Source of the DNA: Yponomeuta sedellus
Taxonomy: Eukaryota > Arthropoda > Insecta > Lepidoptera > Yponomeutidae
DNA length: 64,000 bases
Assembly: GCA_934045075.1 (NCBI GenBank)
Contig: OW203724.1
Span: 25,371,528 to 25,435,527 of the forward strand
Reading direction: 5' to 3'
The translations under genes and the position numbers were made by a program. Under the pieces are notes generated by a model, which saw nothing but the letters and a program-made list of their open reading frames with translations, did not search any database and was not told the DNA's origin. This document shows, in pieces, positions 25,001-40,000 of the stretch (positions are counted from its first letter, which is position 1; the number at the start of each line of letters is the position of its first letter).

Positions 25001-28000
25001 TACAGCCGCAAAAGTCTTAAAATGTAGATGTTTTTTTTTTGTGAGGAATGGGCCTTATCTTGACCTCTAGCTAGCCCGAGGGCAAAGATGAGGTCTGGGG
25101 TCGTTTAAGTATTACTTACTTAAAGCGGTAGGTATTGATTGTAGTAAATAAATCAGTAACTAATTGATAAACAATATTTTATCTATTATGTACTGTTATT
25201 TCCGCCAAATCTATAGTTCGTGTAGCTACCAACAAAGGTAGGTATCTAAATGGAAAGAAAATAACAGCGATTGGTAAAACTGTTACTAACTGGGATTCTA
25301 TTCTTTTTAAAATCCCATTATGTAACAGTATCGCAGCTGTGTGACCAACTGGGGAAAAAAATCCCAGTTTGTAACAGTGTAACAGAAGGTGGTGTGTCAA
25401 ACTGGGAACAAACGATCAGCGTCAACAATTATTCTATATTATTTTTTTCTGATCGTTCTGCAAAATCGAGTAGGTTTTACTAAAAAAATTAATCGAATTA
25501 CTTATTTCCTAAAGCGCTACCTACACCTACCTACAGAATCCTTTGAGCGTCTTGGCCTCTCCCTTAATTTTCTTCCACGTATCTCGGGCTCATGACTCTC
25601 TCTTCAAATGCGCATATTTGCTCATTTCTCTGTTAGAGTGTAAAGCTATTTCTATGATTTTTCTGAGGTTTACTTGAAGACATTTATCATGCCTCCATCT
25701 GTTAAGCTTAGATTAGGTAGTTTTGCTTTAGGCAATCCGGATTGTTTGTCTATGCAGGGCCGAGGTTTATAAAACTGAAATTCGTAGTTTATTATTACGT
25801 AGTTGATGTTTTACATCGCGTAGCAGAATCTGCCAAGCTTAACCTGTGCTTTAATCGACGTTGCAGTGTACTTAGAATTGTTATAGTAAACGATGGATTG
25901 TATTTCTATGAAACAGGCTCCACGACTTCCAAATCAGCTCATTTTTTCACGTTAACCCTATGATAAACCCTTATTCATCTCATCCGGGCAAAAACCGATA
26001 AATCGGTCACGTTAACGAGCTGAAATCGGGTCAATGTTATAATGGACTAGCAGTGCCCCGACACGATCTCGTGGTGACGTGGTTCGCCCATGTGTATTCT
26101 AAATAGTGGGGAATGAATTTTTGAAATCGGTTAAGTACATGCTATCCTAGAAACCAACTTTTCTTCATCTCTATAACATTAGTGTAGATAGAATGGATTA
26201 AAATTTGCACATACCGCCATAGAGAGCCTACCACAATTGTCTTTTGATTATATAATTATAGGCTCCCATCCGGCGCGGTATCCTTGAGTACTGTAGCGCA
26301 CTAGTTATTAAAACGCTGAATTAGCAATAATACTTTCTTTTTATTATCTTTTTCATGACCAAAACCTAGCCTAGCTGAGAGCACGTCTGACACCTACTTA
26401 GACAAAACGTAACGATATTCCTCAAATAATTTAAACTCTGCCTAGACGGCTACGCCAGCCAGCTACTATAAACAAGTATCGTTACAGTACTCTTAAGTTA
26501 GCTATACTTAAACGCGAATGAATGACGAGTGAAGACACGAGACGTTTTAAAATGACAGAGTCAAAATACCACTGAAAGTCTCTTTGACGAAATAGCTTTG
26601 ATGACAGATTATTGACGTCATCAAAGACTGGCAAAGTGCGTGTTAGACATGACACGCATTAGTCCTGCCGCCGCAATATTGTTCATTGAATACCGCAACG
26701 TTTTGGTTTAGTTTCGTCAAATGACTGGGCATACCTATGATAGCTAAAGACCGCTGAGTCAGCTGTAATTTGCAACAGCAGACACACCGCACCGCTGACA
26801 AATGTTTGCAGACTTGATTATAATTTTATTAAATGCAAACCATACAATACTGTACACTGTAGGTACATTAAATTATGTAGTAGAGTTTGGGACCTGGTCA
26901 GTGTAAAAGGCGTTTAGTATAGCTTTACGTATATATTTATACTGAGTAAAATTATGAAATTTTTCGAAACCGTAAGAAATGGTACTTTTGTTTCGTTCTA
27001 AGTTTCGGTTAGTGTATGTAAATGTTCTTAAAATTAATGTTTTCCATCTAAGATTTTTTTTATTGACGTAACGTAAATGACTGGTCAAGCGCGTGTTAGA
27101 CATGACACGCGTTGGTCCTGCCGCCGCAGTATTGTTCATTGAATACCGCAACATTTTGGTTAATTTTCGTCAAATGACTGGACATACCTATGCTAGCTAA
27201 AGTTAAATGCCGAGTCAGTCGCCATTTGCAACATCAGAGACAAACGCACCGCAAACAAATGTTTTAAACAAATTTCCATATTTTGGTTTCGTCTTATGTC
27301 TCAACTCAAGTAATGTGTGTAATTTTTGTTAAAAACAATGTTCATTTTATTAAAAAAAAATGTTAGAAGTAGAACAAACGCCATTCACGGAAATAGGGTT
27401 TCTAGTTATCTTACGGAACCCCAACATACTACTTCGAGCCAGTCTGACACGCATTATTTTAAGCAGTGTAGGTAACATAAAATATGCTCGCATGTCTGCT
27501 TACAACTTTTCTTTTAAAATTTTCGTTTGGTGTTTGTTACTTTTTTTTTTAATAAACTAATTTTTTATAATGTCTACGGGGAATCCCCACCTTATAATTA
27601 GTAGGTAGGTATACAGTTTGGGCCGCCTCGTTTCCTTATGTAATGAATAAAATTGCGATTGTCTTTTCCCCGTTAGTAACATGGGTTACGCGATATATTG
27701 GGGAAAACCCATTGAAAACTTGGCAAAATTTGCTTACTCTAGCGCAGAGGAAACAGTTGGACGTGGAACTTCCTTGTTTAGTTCTAAGCGCCAGTACGCG
27801 CCGCTAATGTGCAATCAATCTGATTAGAGGTGGGTTATACCTACGAGGTAAACAGTAATACTAGGTTGAACCATTCTCCCTATGAGAAAATGACTGTCAT
27901 TCAATCACAGGTGTGCACAGACTGTTACTTTCGTAACACGTCATTGTAAATAACGTCGCGCTACGGATTTATCGCTCTCTCTCTCTCTCTCGTGGTTTTT

Positions 28001-31000
28001 ATATTTAACTGAAATTTACCTTTGCTAAAAAAAATTACCTATTAAGAAATTGTTTCTTATATTCTGCTTAATGTACTAACCCGTGCCATTGAATTTAAAT
28101 TCAATGCCCGTGCTAAGGACAATTTTAAAAACATATTTAGAGGCTAAAAATTCCACCCATGCCGGGACTCGAACCTCTTTACAATACTCTCTGTATTACG
28201 TACAGGCAGTAGCGGCATGGGTGGAATTTTTAGCCTCTAAATAGGTTTTTAAAATTGTTTCTTTTTTATATAAATAAAAATTCTTTTTTAGAAATAAAAA
28301 TATACAGTTATTTAGACAGGTACGCGCTTTCTAAATAACTGTATATTTTGGATTTTTCAATATTGTTATTATTATGTCTTTTAAGATTGTATTATTACAA
28401 AATATTCTGTGGACCCGTAACAGGCCGTACATACATGCCACATTAAATCCCGCAGGTCCGTATGTCTGCCTAAACCTTAAACCCGGAAAGGTGGCAGCCC
28501 CAGCCTTAATCTGTCTGTTCCCCCGCAGTCGAGGTGATCTCCCTGGAAGAGCCGAGCTTCGGGCCTGGAGCCGAAGAGGCGATGTACCGGCAGGAGCCGC
28601 CGGCCGAGGCGCGGCCCTACGTGCGGATCATAGAGCAGCCCGCCGGCAAAGCGCTCAGGTCAGTCTCAGGGCGCCATCAGGGTGTCGGCCTCTGTGCCGC
28701 AGCGGTAGTACATCTGCCTACCATGCGAGAGGTCCCGGGTTCGAACCCCGGCTGGGGACAAAAAGAGCCCCGGTCTTGGATGTTTATGTGGAGATTCCGC
28801 GAATCCGCACCGAGCGATTCGCGAATTCTCTTATCGTTATGCCGGCACCACACAGAAGTTCTAACAAGTGATCACATAAGTGTACACATGTGTGGCACGG
28901 ACATTTGTTACTATTAGTATTTCTTAATTATTCGCGATACTCATACATACTTATATATTAAACGGGTCAAATCGCGATTATTTTTAAGGTACCTAATAAA
29001 TAATCGCGATTTGATCCGTTTAATATCTAATTTGTTACTATTGTCACATAAAATGTCCGTGCCACACATGTGCACACTTATGTGATAACTTGTTTGAATT
29101 TCATTCTGGCGCCGGTATTATAAAGTTGTGGAACACGTTGCCTACGTCTGTCTTTCCGGAGACATTATAACCTGGGTGTCTTTAAAAGTAGAGTTAACCG
29201 GCATTTAACAGGTAAGCACGTAACATCGTAGACCCCGTCTTCGCTTACCATCAGGCGTGACTGGGGTCAAGTGTAATCTATCCTATTAAAAAAAATGTTT
29301 TGTGATGTCGCTATTTCTGGTTCCCACGACACAGTGTATCCTGGGGCCAGAAGAAGCAGAAGTGCTTGTATGTAAATGTTATTTTAGGTTACATTGAACG
29401 GGTAGACGGTGACGGACATTTACCCAGGGCCTCGATTCTGTTAGTTCATTATAGTACCATGATACATGCTCGGGGTCACGTGGAGCGTTTTTTCGTTGTT
29501 TCTGGTTCCCGCGACTCAGGGTATCCTAGTGTGGGGGGACAGAAGCAATGTATGTGCCTGTATGTAAATGTTATGTTATACCATTGGCGTCTAGATAAAG
29601 AGCGGCGCACAATAAAAAGCACAATTTGTGAAGTACATCTTAAACATTGGACCATATTTCGCAGTGCCCTACATGCCCTAAAACCTGCGGTCAAGAGGAC
29701 CTCATGATTTCAAGTGATAACGCGGTCAGCTTCGCAAAGTTCTGGGCCGCAGTTTAATAAACTAGAAATAAATTAATAAATGAATTAAAAATAGTTTTGC
29801 CAACCACACTTTAAGAAGAAATCTATGAGGGAGGGATATGTCCTGCAGTGGGCGTGAAATGGTGGATGATTATGATGACTCTAAGAAGAAGTAAAGAGCG
29901 ATTGGGGAACGATAGGTAGAGGCTTATGGAGCTTGGATTTAAGTCTAATGCCTGACAAATAACAAATATTCACGTTTCACGCAGTCGAGGTGAGGTGCCA
30001 TCGACACGTAAGAATATTTTGTTTTTTAACTCTTGGTTTTTTTTTACTAAAGTCACTTTTCCGTATCAATTTAGATCCCACTTGAAATGGGCACCTATGT
30101 TTAATTAGTAACGTTCATTAAAGTCACAATCTGCGTAATAATATAATGAATAAAAGTAATTTGATTTTAATTTGATTGATTGCTGCCTTACAACTGCGCA
30201 GATTTTGAAGTTTCCATTGAACGCCAGCCTCTTGAAATGCCTTGTTGAGCTCTCGTAATGCGTCTATAATACGAATGTCCACCATGCTCAATTGCGTCAC
30301 GGAGTTGTGAATTGGATGCATTTAGTAGTAGTTCATCCTAAAATAAAAGTTACCAAAGTCGCTGAGATGCGAATATTGTATCAATATTAATGGAACGCTA
30401 AAAATTCAATGTGCAAAGTTGCTAACTGAATTGTAAAGTTTTTTTTTAAGTAGCCTATAAATGTCCCACTGCAGGGCACATGCCTTCTCTCAGACAGAGA
30501 GTGGGGGCTTAATTACGACTCGTGCCCACCGCGGATTGGCAATTTCAAGAGCTGAGGTATTTGAACACCTCGGACATCGTTATTTTCTTGTTTGTCTCTT
30601 GTATTGTATTGTATATAAGTATTGTAAAAAAAAATATTTGTCTCAGAAAAGGTGATTGGCAATTTACAGCTTCAGATGATAATAAATGATAAGTATATGT
30701 AAGTAGGTACATAATAAGTTGGAAAGTTGTAACTATCAATCCATGTTGAAAACAGCTAATAAAGCCTCAGTCATTGAGGAAGAGAGGAAAACAGAAGCAA
30801 TAACTACAGAACTAGCACTGAATTGAAACACAGTCCTCTAATAGAATCCCAAAGAGAAACCAAAGTGCGAACATAGTACGTAAAGTTAGCGCTGACTCCT
30901 TAAAGGGACAATCACATCAAATCCAAATCAAATCACACTAATATTAAAAAGGCGAAAGTTTGTGAGTGTGTATGTTTGTTACTTCTTCACGTCTAAACGG

Positions 31001-34000
31001 CTGGAGCGATTTTAATAAAATTTGGTATGGAGTTAGCTCACACCCTGTATTAACTACGTTTTACTGCGGGAAAATATCTCATTCCCATGGGAAAAATCGA
31101 TAAACCGCGGGTGTCTTACCCGTGGGAGCTGTGTAATTTTAAAGTAATTAATCATTACAATGAATTACAATCAAACAGCGACGGATCAAAACTCATAATT
31201 TAAATGTAAATAAATAGTAAGGTCTTATTTTCGATAACACTGTTGGCATCATTATGGCGAGAAAGACAAAGGAACTTGTTAGTTGCCTTCAATCTATATA
31301 CGTCCTAACATCACGTGCAGCTGGATTGAGGACCCAGTTTTTCAAATTATTGTCATAAACGTAAAGATCACCAGACTGTTCTGCAACTTTCAGCCATCGC
31401 TGAGAACGCGCTGCAGCGTGAATCAGGGGACAAAGTAGTATCACCGTACGGTAATCTAGTCCAGCTAAACAAACACTGGTGGCCACAGGTCTCTTACCAC
31501 GTTAGTATGACGAGACGACTACCAGAAAGAGACGACACTTAGTGCCACAGTGTTATCTGCAACCGGTTTTTAAATCGAGCAAAAATTCATAGCCACAGCC
31601 ACAGTTTATGCGAAATATCAAGGCGACGCATAACGAACGAGTTCACTATATAGTTTTATGTATTTTTTGGCTATAAATTAAGCGAGTAAGTAGTTCGATC
31701 GTGAATTCGTTGTTCTGAAATAGTTAAGCTAAGTCCGTTGTTCAGGAATATGTGCATTGCTTGACACACTATGTGATTCGACCATCATATCGATTAATTG
31801 TAAAAAATATTTTAGTGTCATTGTAAACGTTTAGGTCAAGAAGTTCGATTTACGATTAAATTTTCTATAAAATAATTCCAGCGTCTGTGTATTATCGTCT
31901 GTGTGGTGTCGGCCTAGAGAATAGCACCAACCCAATTCTTCCCGCGGGTAAAAGGCGACTAAGGGACACTAACCGGGGGGGTGGGCAGCAGCGCCCCCTG
32001 CAGTACAATTCCACCAAACTGCGATCCCCAACCCGCATGCCCAGCGTGCGGATTATGGGCATTACCCCCCAATGATGGCACAACCTATGTCCAGCAGTGG
32101 ACTAATATAGCCTGAAGAAGAATTCCAACGCTGATAAGGAAAGTGTATCGTTCTACTTTAATTTTATCTGGTAATTTTCGAACATTTGCGCGTATCCGAA
32201 GCGCCATAAGCCTACTATTTCCTAAGTCTTTCTATAGGTTTTTGCCTTACTGAGATAAAATAATATTTCAATTGTAAATATTTTTAGTAATGGAAATAGG
32301 CGTTGTTTACTTTACAGCTTTCTACCTGCTGGTATTTAAAAAGGGGGAGCCTAGAAACTAATAGCTGGCTGGCTGCGCCGGCGCCGCGTCGGAGTTATCT
32401 ACCCCCATAGGGGCTAACGTCGTGGTGATAATACAAATAATGCATAATCATGCACATTGTTGCGATGCAGGAAGAGACCCGTGCCCCAACAGTGGGGACA
32501 TACAGAGGGTTGATATCGATGCACATAGTTATTGCAAATTTTGCCAAACTTTCATACAAGCAGACGTTTTCCCTAGAATATTTTGTCGAGTCCTTTAGGT
32601 CAATACGAGTACGTAACTCGGTAGTCCAAATGTCGTAAAAATCACGTAGTGGTGACTTACTTTAAACCTTAAACGTAGACGAGAGTAAATAAGAAAACAC
32701 ATTAAGGAAATTATACATAAATTTCAGAAGTAGACGCGGTATTAGGCTTCCAATATTATTAAATGTTAATTTTCCAAGCGAGTACAAGCCACGTGCCTGC
32801 CATACCAATAAACTACTCACACTCAAAGCAACTCAGTCTGGGTGGGTTAGTTACACAAATTAGTTTCTTGATTGTTTCCGTCGGTTCTTCCCCGTCGAGA
32901 CAATGTTTTGTTCGCTTCTTCGTAAGTACATGTTTTAGACGGTCTAGACGTTACCTGCTATCGTATTTGGCGTAACTACGTATATCGACCAAAACGTATC
33001 ATCTCCCGTGACCGTGTACACTGTACAGTCAGCTAAACAACCTTTCGATTTTTGTCCTAACCTATAGTTTCACATTGGGCGCTTACCGCTAGTCTTAGCA
33101 CCCATTGCAAGTAAAATCGCCGCTATTTTTTTCTGACGGATTTTAAATCTCGTACTGATTTGGTTTGGGAAGTATTTTCGCGGGACTTTTTTTTTCGCAA
33201 GTGCGTACACTTTAATACATTTTCCATATGGACCTCACAAAATTTTTCGGAAAAAATCGCGCGGTGAAAAATCGTGATGCGTGTTAAGCCTTACTAAGGC
33301 CGTTATGTCAACGTTGTGTGAGTTCTAGTCCAACGATGTCGTGCAGTTACAATTCCCGTCTGTCTAGGGGCCTCCTTTAAAACAGTCAGCCCCGGAGATT
33401 TTGGGATATTATCCCCTTTACTTACGGCATCAATCAGGGTATGGAAACCGGATCTCGGAAATAATTTATTGAGGGGCCCAGTTTTTCCGACACGACGTTC
33501 TTGTATGACGTAGGTATCACCTTGTACGATCACCTCAATGTCGCCCGGTCTAAATATGTTAGCCAGGAGCCCATTCAAACCCTTAGGCTCCAGGTCCGAC
33601 ACGAAAAGGATTTTACCTAATAAATAATAATCGCGTCTCGGGGACCCGTTTAATTTATAGTTACGGAGTGGACAGCATTTTTAGTCCAATGTGATACCGT
33701 CCTAGGCGGTTTCCAACGTTCATACACCTAATCATCATCATCAGCCCATTATGTCCCCGCCGAGGGACACGGGTCTCTTCCCTGAGGAAAGTATAGGCCA
33801 TGCTCCACCACGAGGGCCAAGTCCGGATTGCTGGAGAGGTGCAAGACTAGTGGCTGGTCTTACTGTCAGAAGGTTAAGATCACTCAGGCAGCCTGGGCTA
33901 CGAGCGATTCGCAGCTAGTAATCTAGCAGAATTCAACAGATCCATGTGCTATCGACTGTACAAACTTGATTTGATCAGCCTAAATTATAGTTTTGGTCGT

Positions 34001-37000
34001 GTGTCATTAAATATTGTTGATGAAGTTGTAAATAGCACGATATAATAGGCGTGTTATTTGTTGAGGTCGTTCCGAAGTATTCCGAACACACCCAGACTCG
34101 AAGCCAATTTTGAAAACAAGTCTCGTTATTTAAGGTTCATACGTTTTTAGTAATGTCGAACAAATGTGTTCTACTCTACTGAAAAGTAAAGTAGGGTTTT
34201 GTTTTTAACACGTATGTATTTTTTTCTAAAAATACGCAGAAATTAAACTAAATTAACTTAAAATTAACTTAAGTTATTAATTAAATCTGTGTGAAAAGTA
34301 CCCGGAACCGGCGTGCGTGCATGCAACGAATTATGAACGTTGATGAAGCGAAGGTGATCTGTCAGGATCGTGGCAAGTGGCAGTCCCTGGTCTCTGCCTA
34401 CCCCTCTGGGAAACAGGCGTGAGGTTATGTGTATGTATGTAAATCTGTGTTTTTCAAGAATTGGTATAAATAAATAAGAGATCACTGCATCTTCACCCTC
34501 CGGCTGGGGCCAAATTAACTTACAGGGAATCGAATAAGACGTTCCCATGTACGAAGTTAAAAATGCAATGGACTCATTGACGCTTTGGCTAATATTTTTT
34601 TACGGTCGGGTTTTTTTTATAGATGTAACTTAAGTCTGCATGTAATGCATGTTGAACCGTGGTTTCTTACGTTCCATATGTGACGAAGGTGACCATAGCT
34701 GACGCCAAATCATCTGCGAACACATTTTTGTTTGTTAGCTGTTGTTAATTATATTTATGTGTTGATTATTGTTATTTTATTCATATTTTTTCGATAATAA
34801 TTGTTATGCTAAATATCTTACGTGACGTAACTCCGAGTCACTGCGCAGTGACCGCAATTGTGTCGTAATTCGTTTGTAAATCCGTAGGCGTTGGGTACCA
34901 TAGCTGCCTACATACTTTACTCTGCCTTCTTCTTCGTCCGCGTGAGATTCGGATCGAAACTGTACCATGTAAATGTTGATCAAGCGAAAAAATAAATTTC
35001 ATTTCATTTCAAACTAGCCCTTGTCGACTAATACTATCTAAATAATTATCTTCTATAATATAAAAATGAATCGTTGAATGTGTTGGTAAGCGCAAATCTC
35101 GAGAGCAGCTGAACCGATTTCGCTCATTATTTTTTAAGAATATTCCTTGAAGTACGGGGATGGTTCTTACGGAGAGAAAAATAATTTAAAAAAAATAAAC
35201 AATCGACTGTTAGGCGGGCGGTACGAAGTTCGCTGGCTCAGCTAGTAATAAATAATTATCACTTCTACACAACAATCTCTGGACCTGGTCCCAATCTAAG
35301 ATGCCCTGTGCTATGGTAAACAGGCAAGGACATCACAAACATGGAAATAAACATAGACTGAGGCCACTTGTACGAATCACACTAATCATGTCACATCACA
35401 ATTCGTACAAATATTATAAAGGTGTTTTGTGAGTTTGTTACTTCTTCACGTCTGTTTAGACGTCAGTCTGGGTATATTTTCATGTTTGTGACGTCCTTGT
35501 CACGTTACCATAGTACATGGTATCCCAGTTTGGGACCAGCTCAAGTGATTGTCTTGTGTGGATATTTATTTTTATATGTGGAAGTTATTAGCACTTCACA
35601 CTAATATTACAAAGGCGAAAGTTTGTGCATGGTTATGTTTGTCACTTCTTCACGTCTAAACGGCTGGAGCCGGTATGGAGTTAGCTGACGCACTGAATTA
35701 ACACGTAGGCTACGTTTTACTGCGGTAAAATATCTTAGAGCCATGGAAAAATCCATAAACGACGGGGCACAGCTAGTAAAAAATTAAAATCAAGTCGATG
35801 AGTTGTTGCTTGAAGTAACGTAATGTTTTGTAAGTGGGGAATTGGGGATGTATCCATCCACGAATCGAGGTTGCATTATAGTTTTGTTTTACACAAGCAG
35901 TATTGCATTCGAAGCAATCTGATTTTTAAATCTGGCACCAATAATTTTTAAGGTATTTTTAATTGAAGATTAAAATTTGAAAAATGCAAAGTCTAAATCT
36001 ACAAAGAGTGTACGACTTTTGTACCATTATTAATTTGTGATATTTCCAAAATTCAAATGTATTTTTTTTATCGTTTCTATTTTATTTTCTTAGGTTAACA
36101 CGAGCACTAGACAATAAAAACTGTTTTATACGGATTTATTCTCGTTTATTACATTTTTTAAATTTTCCGACGTTTCAGCACTTTTTCAGGTGCCGTGGTC
36201 TCGGATGACTGACTGTCTATTTTATACTTAGAAATTACAAAATAAAAAAAAATATTGGAATTAAACTACGCTCAGTACCTATCTAGTATTTTGGGTACTT
36301 GGTGGAGACTCAAAGCGTCTCACTCAATGTCCCAACCGACCTCAGGCTAGGCGTGATTGCGCGTGCGCTGGTTTTCCTGTCTCGGTACAGTCGATAACAG
36401 TTACTAATCTCCTTTACATGTTTGCAGGAAAACAGCACGTAAAGTAACCGAGTATGCGTGCTCTGCGCACAAAGGTCGATCTAGCGATTGCCCCTATTTG
36501 CTATTGCTTTAGCAAGGTGGAGTAATTACGCAGTTGGCGATACTGACAATTACACTGTCGATACTTTAGATGAGCGGATCAAATAAAACATATAGAAGAA
36601 GAAATAACTGGGATACAGGCTTGATTACTTTATATCAGCTACTTATCTTCCTTTTTCTTGGTTCCGTAGTCAATAAGGAACCCTTATAGATTCGCTATTT
36701 CCGTCAGTCCGTTCTGTCTGTGCTATGCCGTTCCGCGGCATAGCACAGGACTAGTACTAGAAAGCTGAAATTCATCATTATCCTTATTTTTTGTCTTTTC
36801 TTTTCTTTAATTTTCTTTACAAATAGTTGATGCTTAATAATAATAACTTGCAACATTACTTATGTACAATATTTGAGGCAATAATTTAAATATATTATGT
36901 AAATATCACATCGATAAAACAGTAGAATAAAGTATAAAAAAATATATATTTTGTTAGAATAAATTACTCCTAAAATTGAGATGCAATATGTTTCTCACCT

Positions 37001-40000
37001 ACACCATAGTGCGCCATAGCCAACTTTAAAAATATTGTGAGTGTAGTAAAACCATTTATCGATTCAAGAACGAAATATCGAGGCCTAATTATTTCGTTCG
37101 AAAGCGCAAATTTTGGTAAGAATAGGGCCCCTCTCCCGGTTAAACGGTCGACGACAGAAACCTGAAAAAATTCAGTGCAGTAGCATATAGAATGAACTTA
37201 AAAGGAAATCTATCACGGCGAAGTAGGCTTTAACAATTTAACAGGTAATAGACGCCTAACTTATGAAAAGAAACGTACGGGTACAAACGTGGCACATGAC
37301 TTTGATAAAGTTGTTAGTACTATAAAGCAGGTAAACCCCTTCTTCTACGGAACCCTACACTTTGCGCGACCCGACACGTACTTGGCCAGTTTTTTGACCT
37401 GTCACTGCGTGTGAAAATCATTACCAGTTTTGCAAGTGTATGATATGATAAGACATCCTATTTCACGATATGGCGCAATGTGTATAAATCATCAGCGTAA
37501 TCGCCAGTGGCTGTGGCGTCCCTGTGACCACAGGCACTGGGTGAGTCACGGGCACAGGCACAGACCTCTCAGAGGAAGAATATCTGACTAGAACATAAAT
37601 TTTAAAAACCTATTTAGAGGCTAACAATTTCACCCATGCCGGGATTCGAACCCGTGACCTCTGGCTATCCGTGCCAGAACATAAATGTGAAATATACACA
37701 AAAAACAAATGTCAATTTTTATTTTGATAGTAAGGTGTATTGGCGGTCTTATTGCTTATTTATAATATTCTCTTAGACAACCTTACGATAGATGGCTGCT
37801 AATGTACGACAGTTTTCAGCTGTTTTCTAAAAGTCTAAATATTTTTTTTATTAACTACTCTGTTGCTGAGTATTAAGTACTAAAACCGAATGAAAGAGGT
37901 TTTCATACTTTTTTATGTAGCCTGTTATCGTACAGTGCACGGCACAGACCTTCTCTCCGGGAGAGAGAGCATTGGTTTAGTTACCAAGCTTGCCCGCCGC
38001 GGATTGGCAACTTTAAGCATTGAACACCGCAGATGTTACATCCCTAAAGTTCCCTAAATGTTTTGTTTCTATTCTCCCCATGTATGCGAATCTTAAGTAG
38101 CTTAGAAGTCTCCAAGTCCCTGACATACAGGCCTACCCAGCCCAGTTTGGAAACGTTAAACATTTTTTGTAATACCCTGCATTGTCTATTTAATAGTTAT
38201 GTTAATTTGTATTGTCTTTTTGGAAATAAATAATTCACTTATTAACTTAGAAGTGGTTTAGGTTTTTAATGAGTCCGCGATAAAAATAGTGAATTTTACC
38301 ATCAATATCTCAAAATGTAAAGCTTCAATTAAGGAGTTCGGGAAACTGGGAGGTCAAGGCATTGAAAATTATTTTAATAGTAATAAAAAATATTCTCTAT
38401 TGTTATAGGCACCAGAGATGGCTTTCGATTCGGTATGTTAAAAAGCCTACCAAAATCAACAGAAAAAATATTTCACACATTGGGAACGGGATGAGCATAC
38501 ATTATGTATTGTTACAAGGTTATTTCTAAAATGCGCAAAATACGTCTTATACAGTGATTTTTTGAGACTTTCTGATAGACTATTTTTCTATTTTCCATTT
38601 TTTTTTCTTCTCTCTTTACTGCCTTTATTCGTTGATATCTATCAAACACCCCCTAGGTCTTAAGTAAATAATGACCAAAATGTTTTAAGCTGATTCTACG
38701 TAAACAATTTAATGTACATTAGTCGATCTAGGAAAATGTATTATTGGGAGCCGAGACCCGAGATTGTACGAGTTTGTATAAAAAAAACAATTTATGAAAT
38801 AACTCATAGGACAAAAGTTCTTATAACTAACATTTAGTAGGTATTGCGCATTTTAAAGTTAACCCTTTAGTTAATATATATAAATTAACAAAATAAATAA
38901 GTACATTACTAATCTTTATCTACGGGCTGCAACAAATTTTCCTTATCTTAAGGGAATCACCATTATCTTGTTCTTTAAGGGGTAAAGGGGATCTATTCCG
39001 CTATATGAGCTTTTACCGTGGGGACAAATTCGAAATCGTGAAAAAATATGGTGTTACATGCCGTTAGACGTTTGGAGTCGCTGAAGATTTAAGTAATACG
39101 GGAGCGTGTGTTGCAGAACTTTATTCGGGAACATTTGGTATTTTTCTCGCGAGATCGAAGTTGCCCCCAAAGTAAAAATATTGATGAGTGGAATTCCCCC
39201 TTTTCAGGAAGATACTGGGATTGTGTTACACCATGTCTCATCCATCTATATTAAGCAATCAGCTCTCTTCATTCGCTCGGAAAACCATTAAAACGAACAA
39301 TACGTCTCATTATGGGTTCCCACGCTGCACGTCGCTTTTCAACAGGTTACAGAACCTAGATGGATAAATAACTCTTTATTGCACACCAGAGATAAGGTGC
39401 TTCATTCTTAATCGTATACTATCGGCGGTTTTACCCCTAAAATTGAGCTCTTCCAGACAAAGGCGTATATTTCAAGGATGTCGAATTTCAATGACATGGT
39501 TAGTGCTCATACAAGAACACCAAAATGTGAACTTCTTTGCGAGGCTTGATTCTGTTGATGCATTTTAGTAAAATCACGTATTCAGGGTCGGGTCGTGCGA
39601 CTTCTTTTAATGCAATGACGCCTAGAAGTTTTCACACGTGTGCTGCGAAGTCTTGAACCGACAATGAAAAAATTGCCTTTGAATTTTAAGTTCTTTTTCT
39701 ATAAAGCATTAACAGAACTAGGCTCACAAGACCGCAAACCCATAGTTCTGCATTTACTAGGTCGAATCGCGACAGGAATTATTAGTGATATATTAAACGG
39801 GTCTTATCGTGCTTATTTAATAGGTAAAACGTAATTACCTTAATTGCCGACGACGTGGAATTAGATAAAATAAATCACTTATATTTAGTGCATGGCTCCT
39901 AGACCTGTCTACAATGAGAAATCCATGTCTCCATTTCTACAGAAACCTAGTCCAGAATTAATTCTGTAGTTGGAAGGAAATTTCCAACGAAACTCCACAT

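Larger units (their letters stand above)
22898..28528 (+). other. dorsal intron 2 (5.6 kb)
   Basis: Contents: a minus-strand tRNA-like SINE (23372-23452) and a plus-strand SINE body (23470-23620), a LINE tail at 24345-24440 (GCAGTGGGATGTATATAGGC), (TTCTA)n at 24309-24331, (AAT)n near 24755-24830, a direct duplication (26635-27262), a CT run at 27967-27992 and a family-P SINE piece at 28085-28260. No host exon was seen. Confidence 0.45.

Noticed and set aside
39976..39985. GGAAATTTCC, a kB-like site 50 bp before dorsal exon 4
   Set aside because: One short near-consensus match in an AT-rich intron is expected by chance; no cluster and no open-chromatin evidence.
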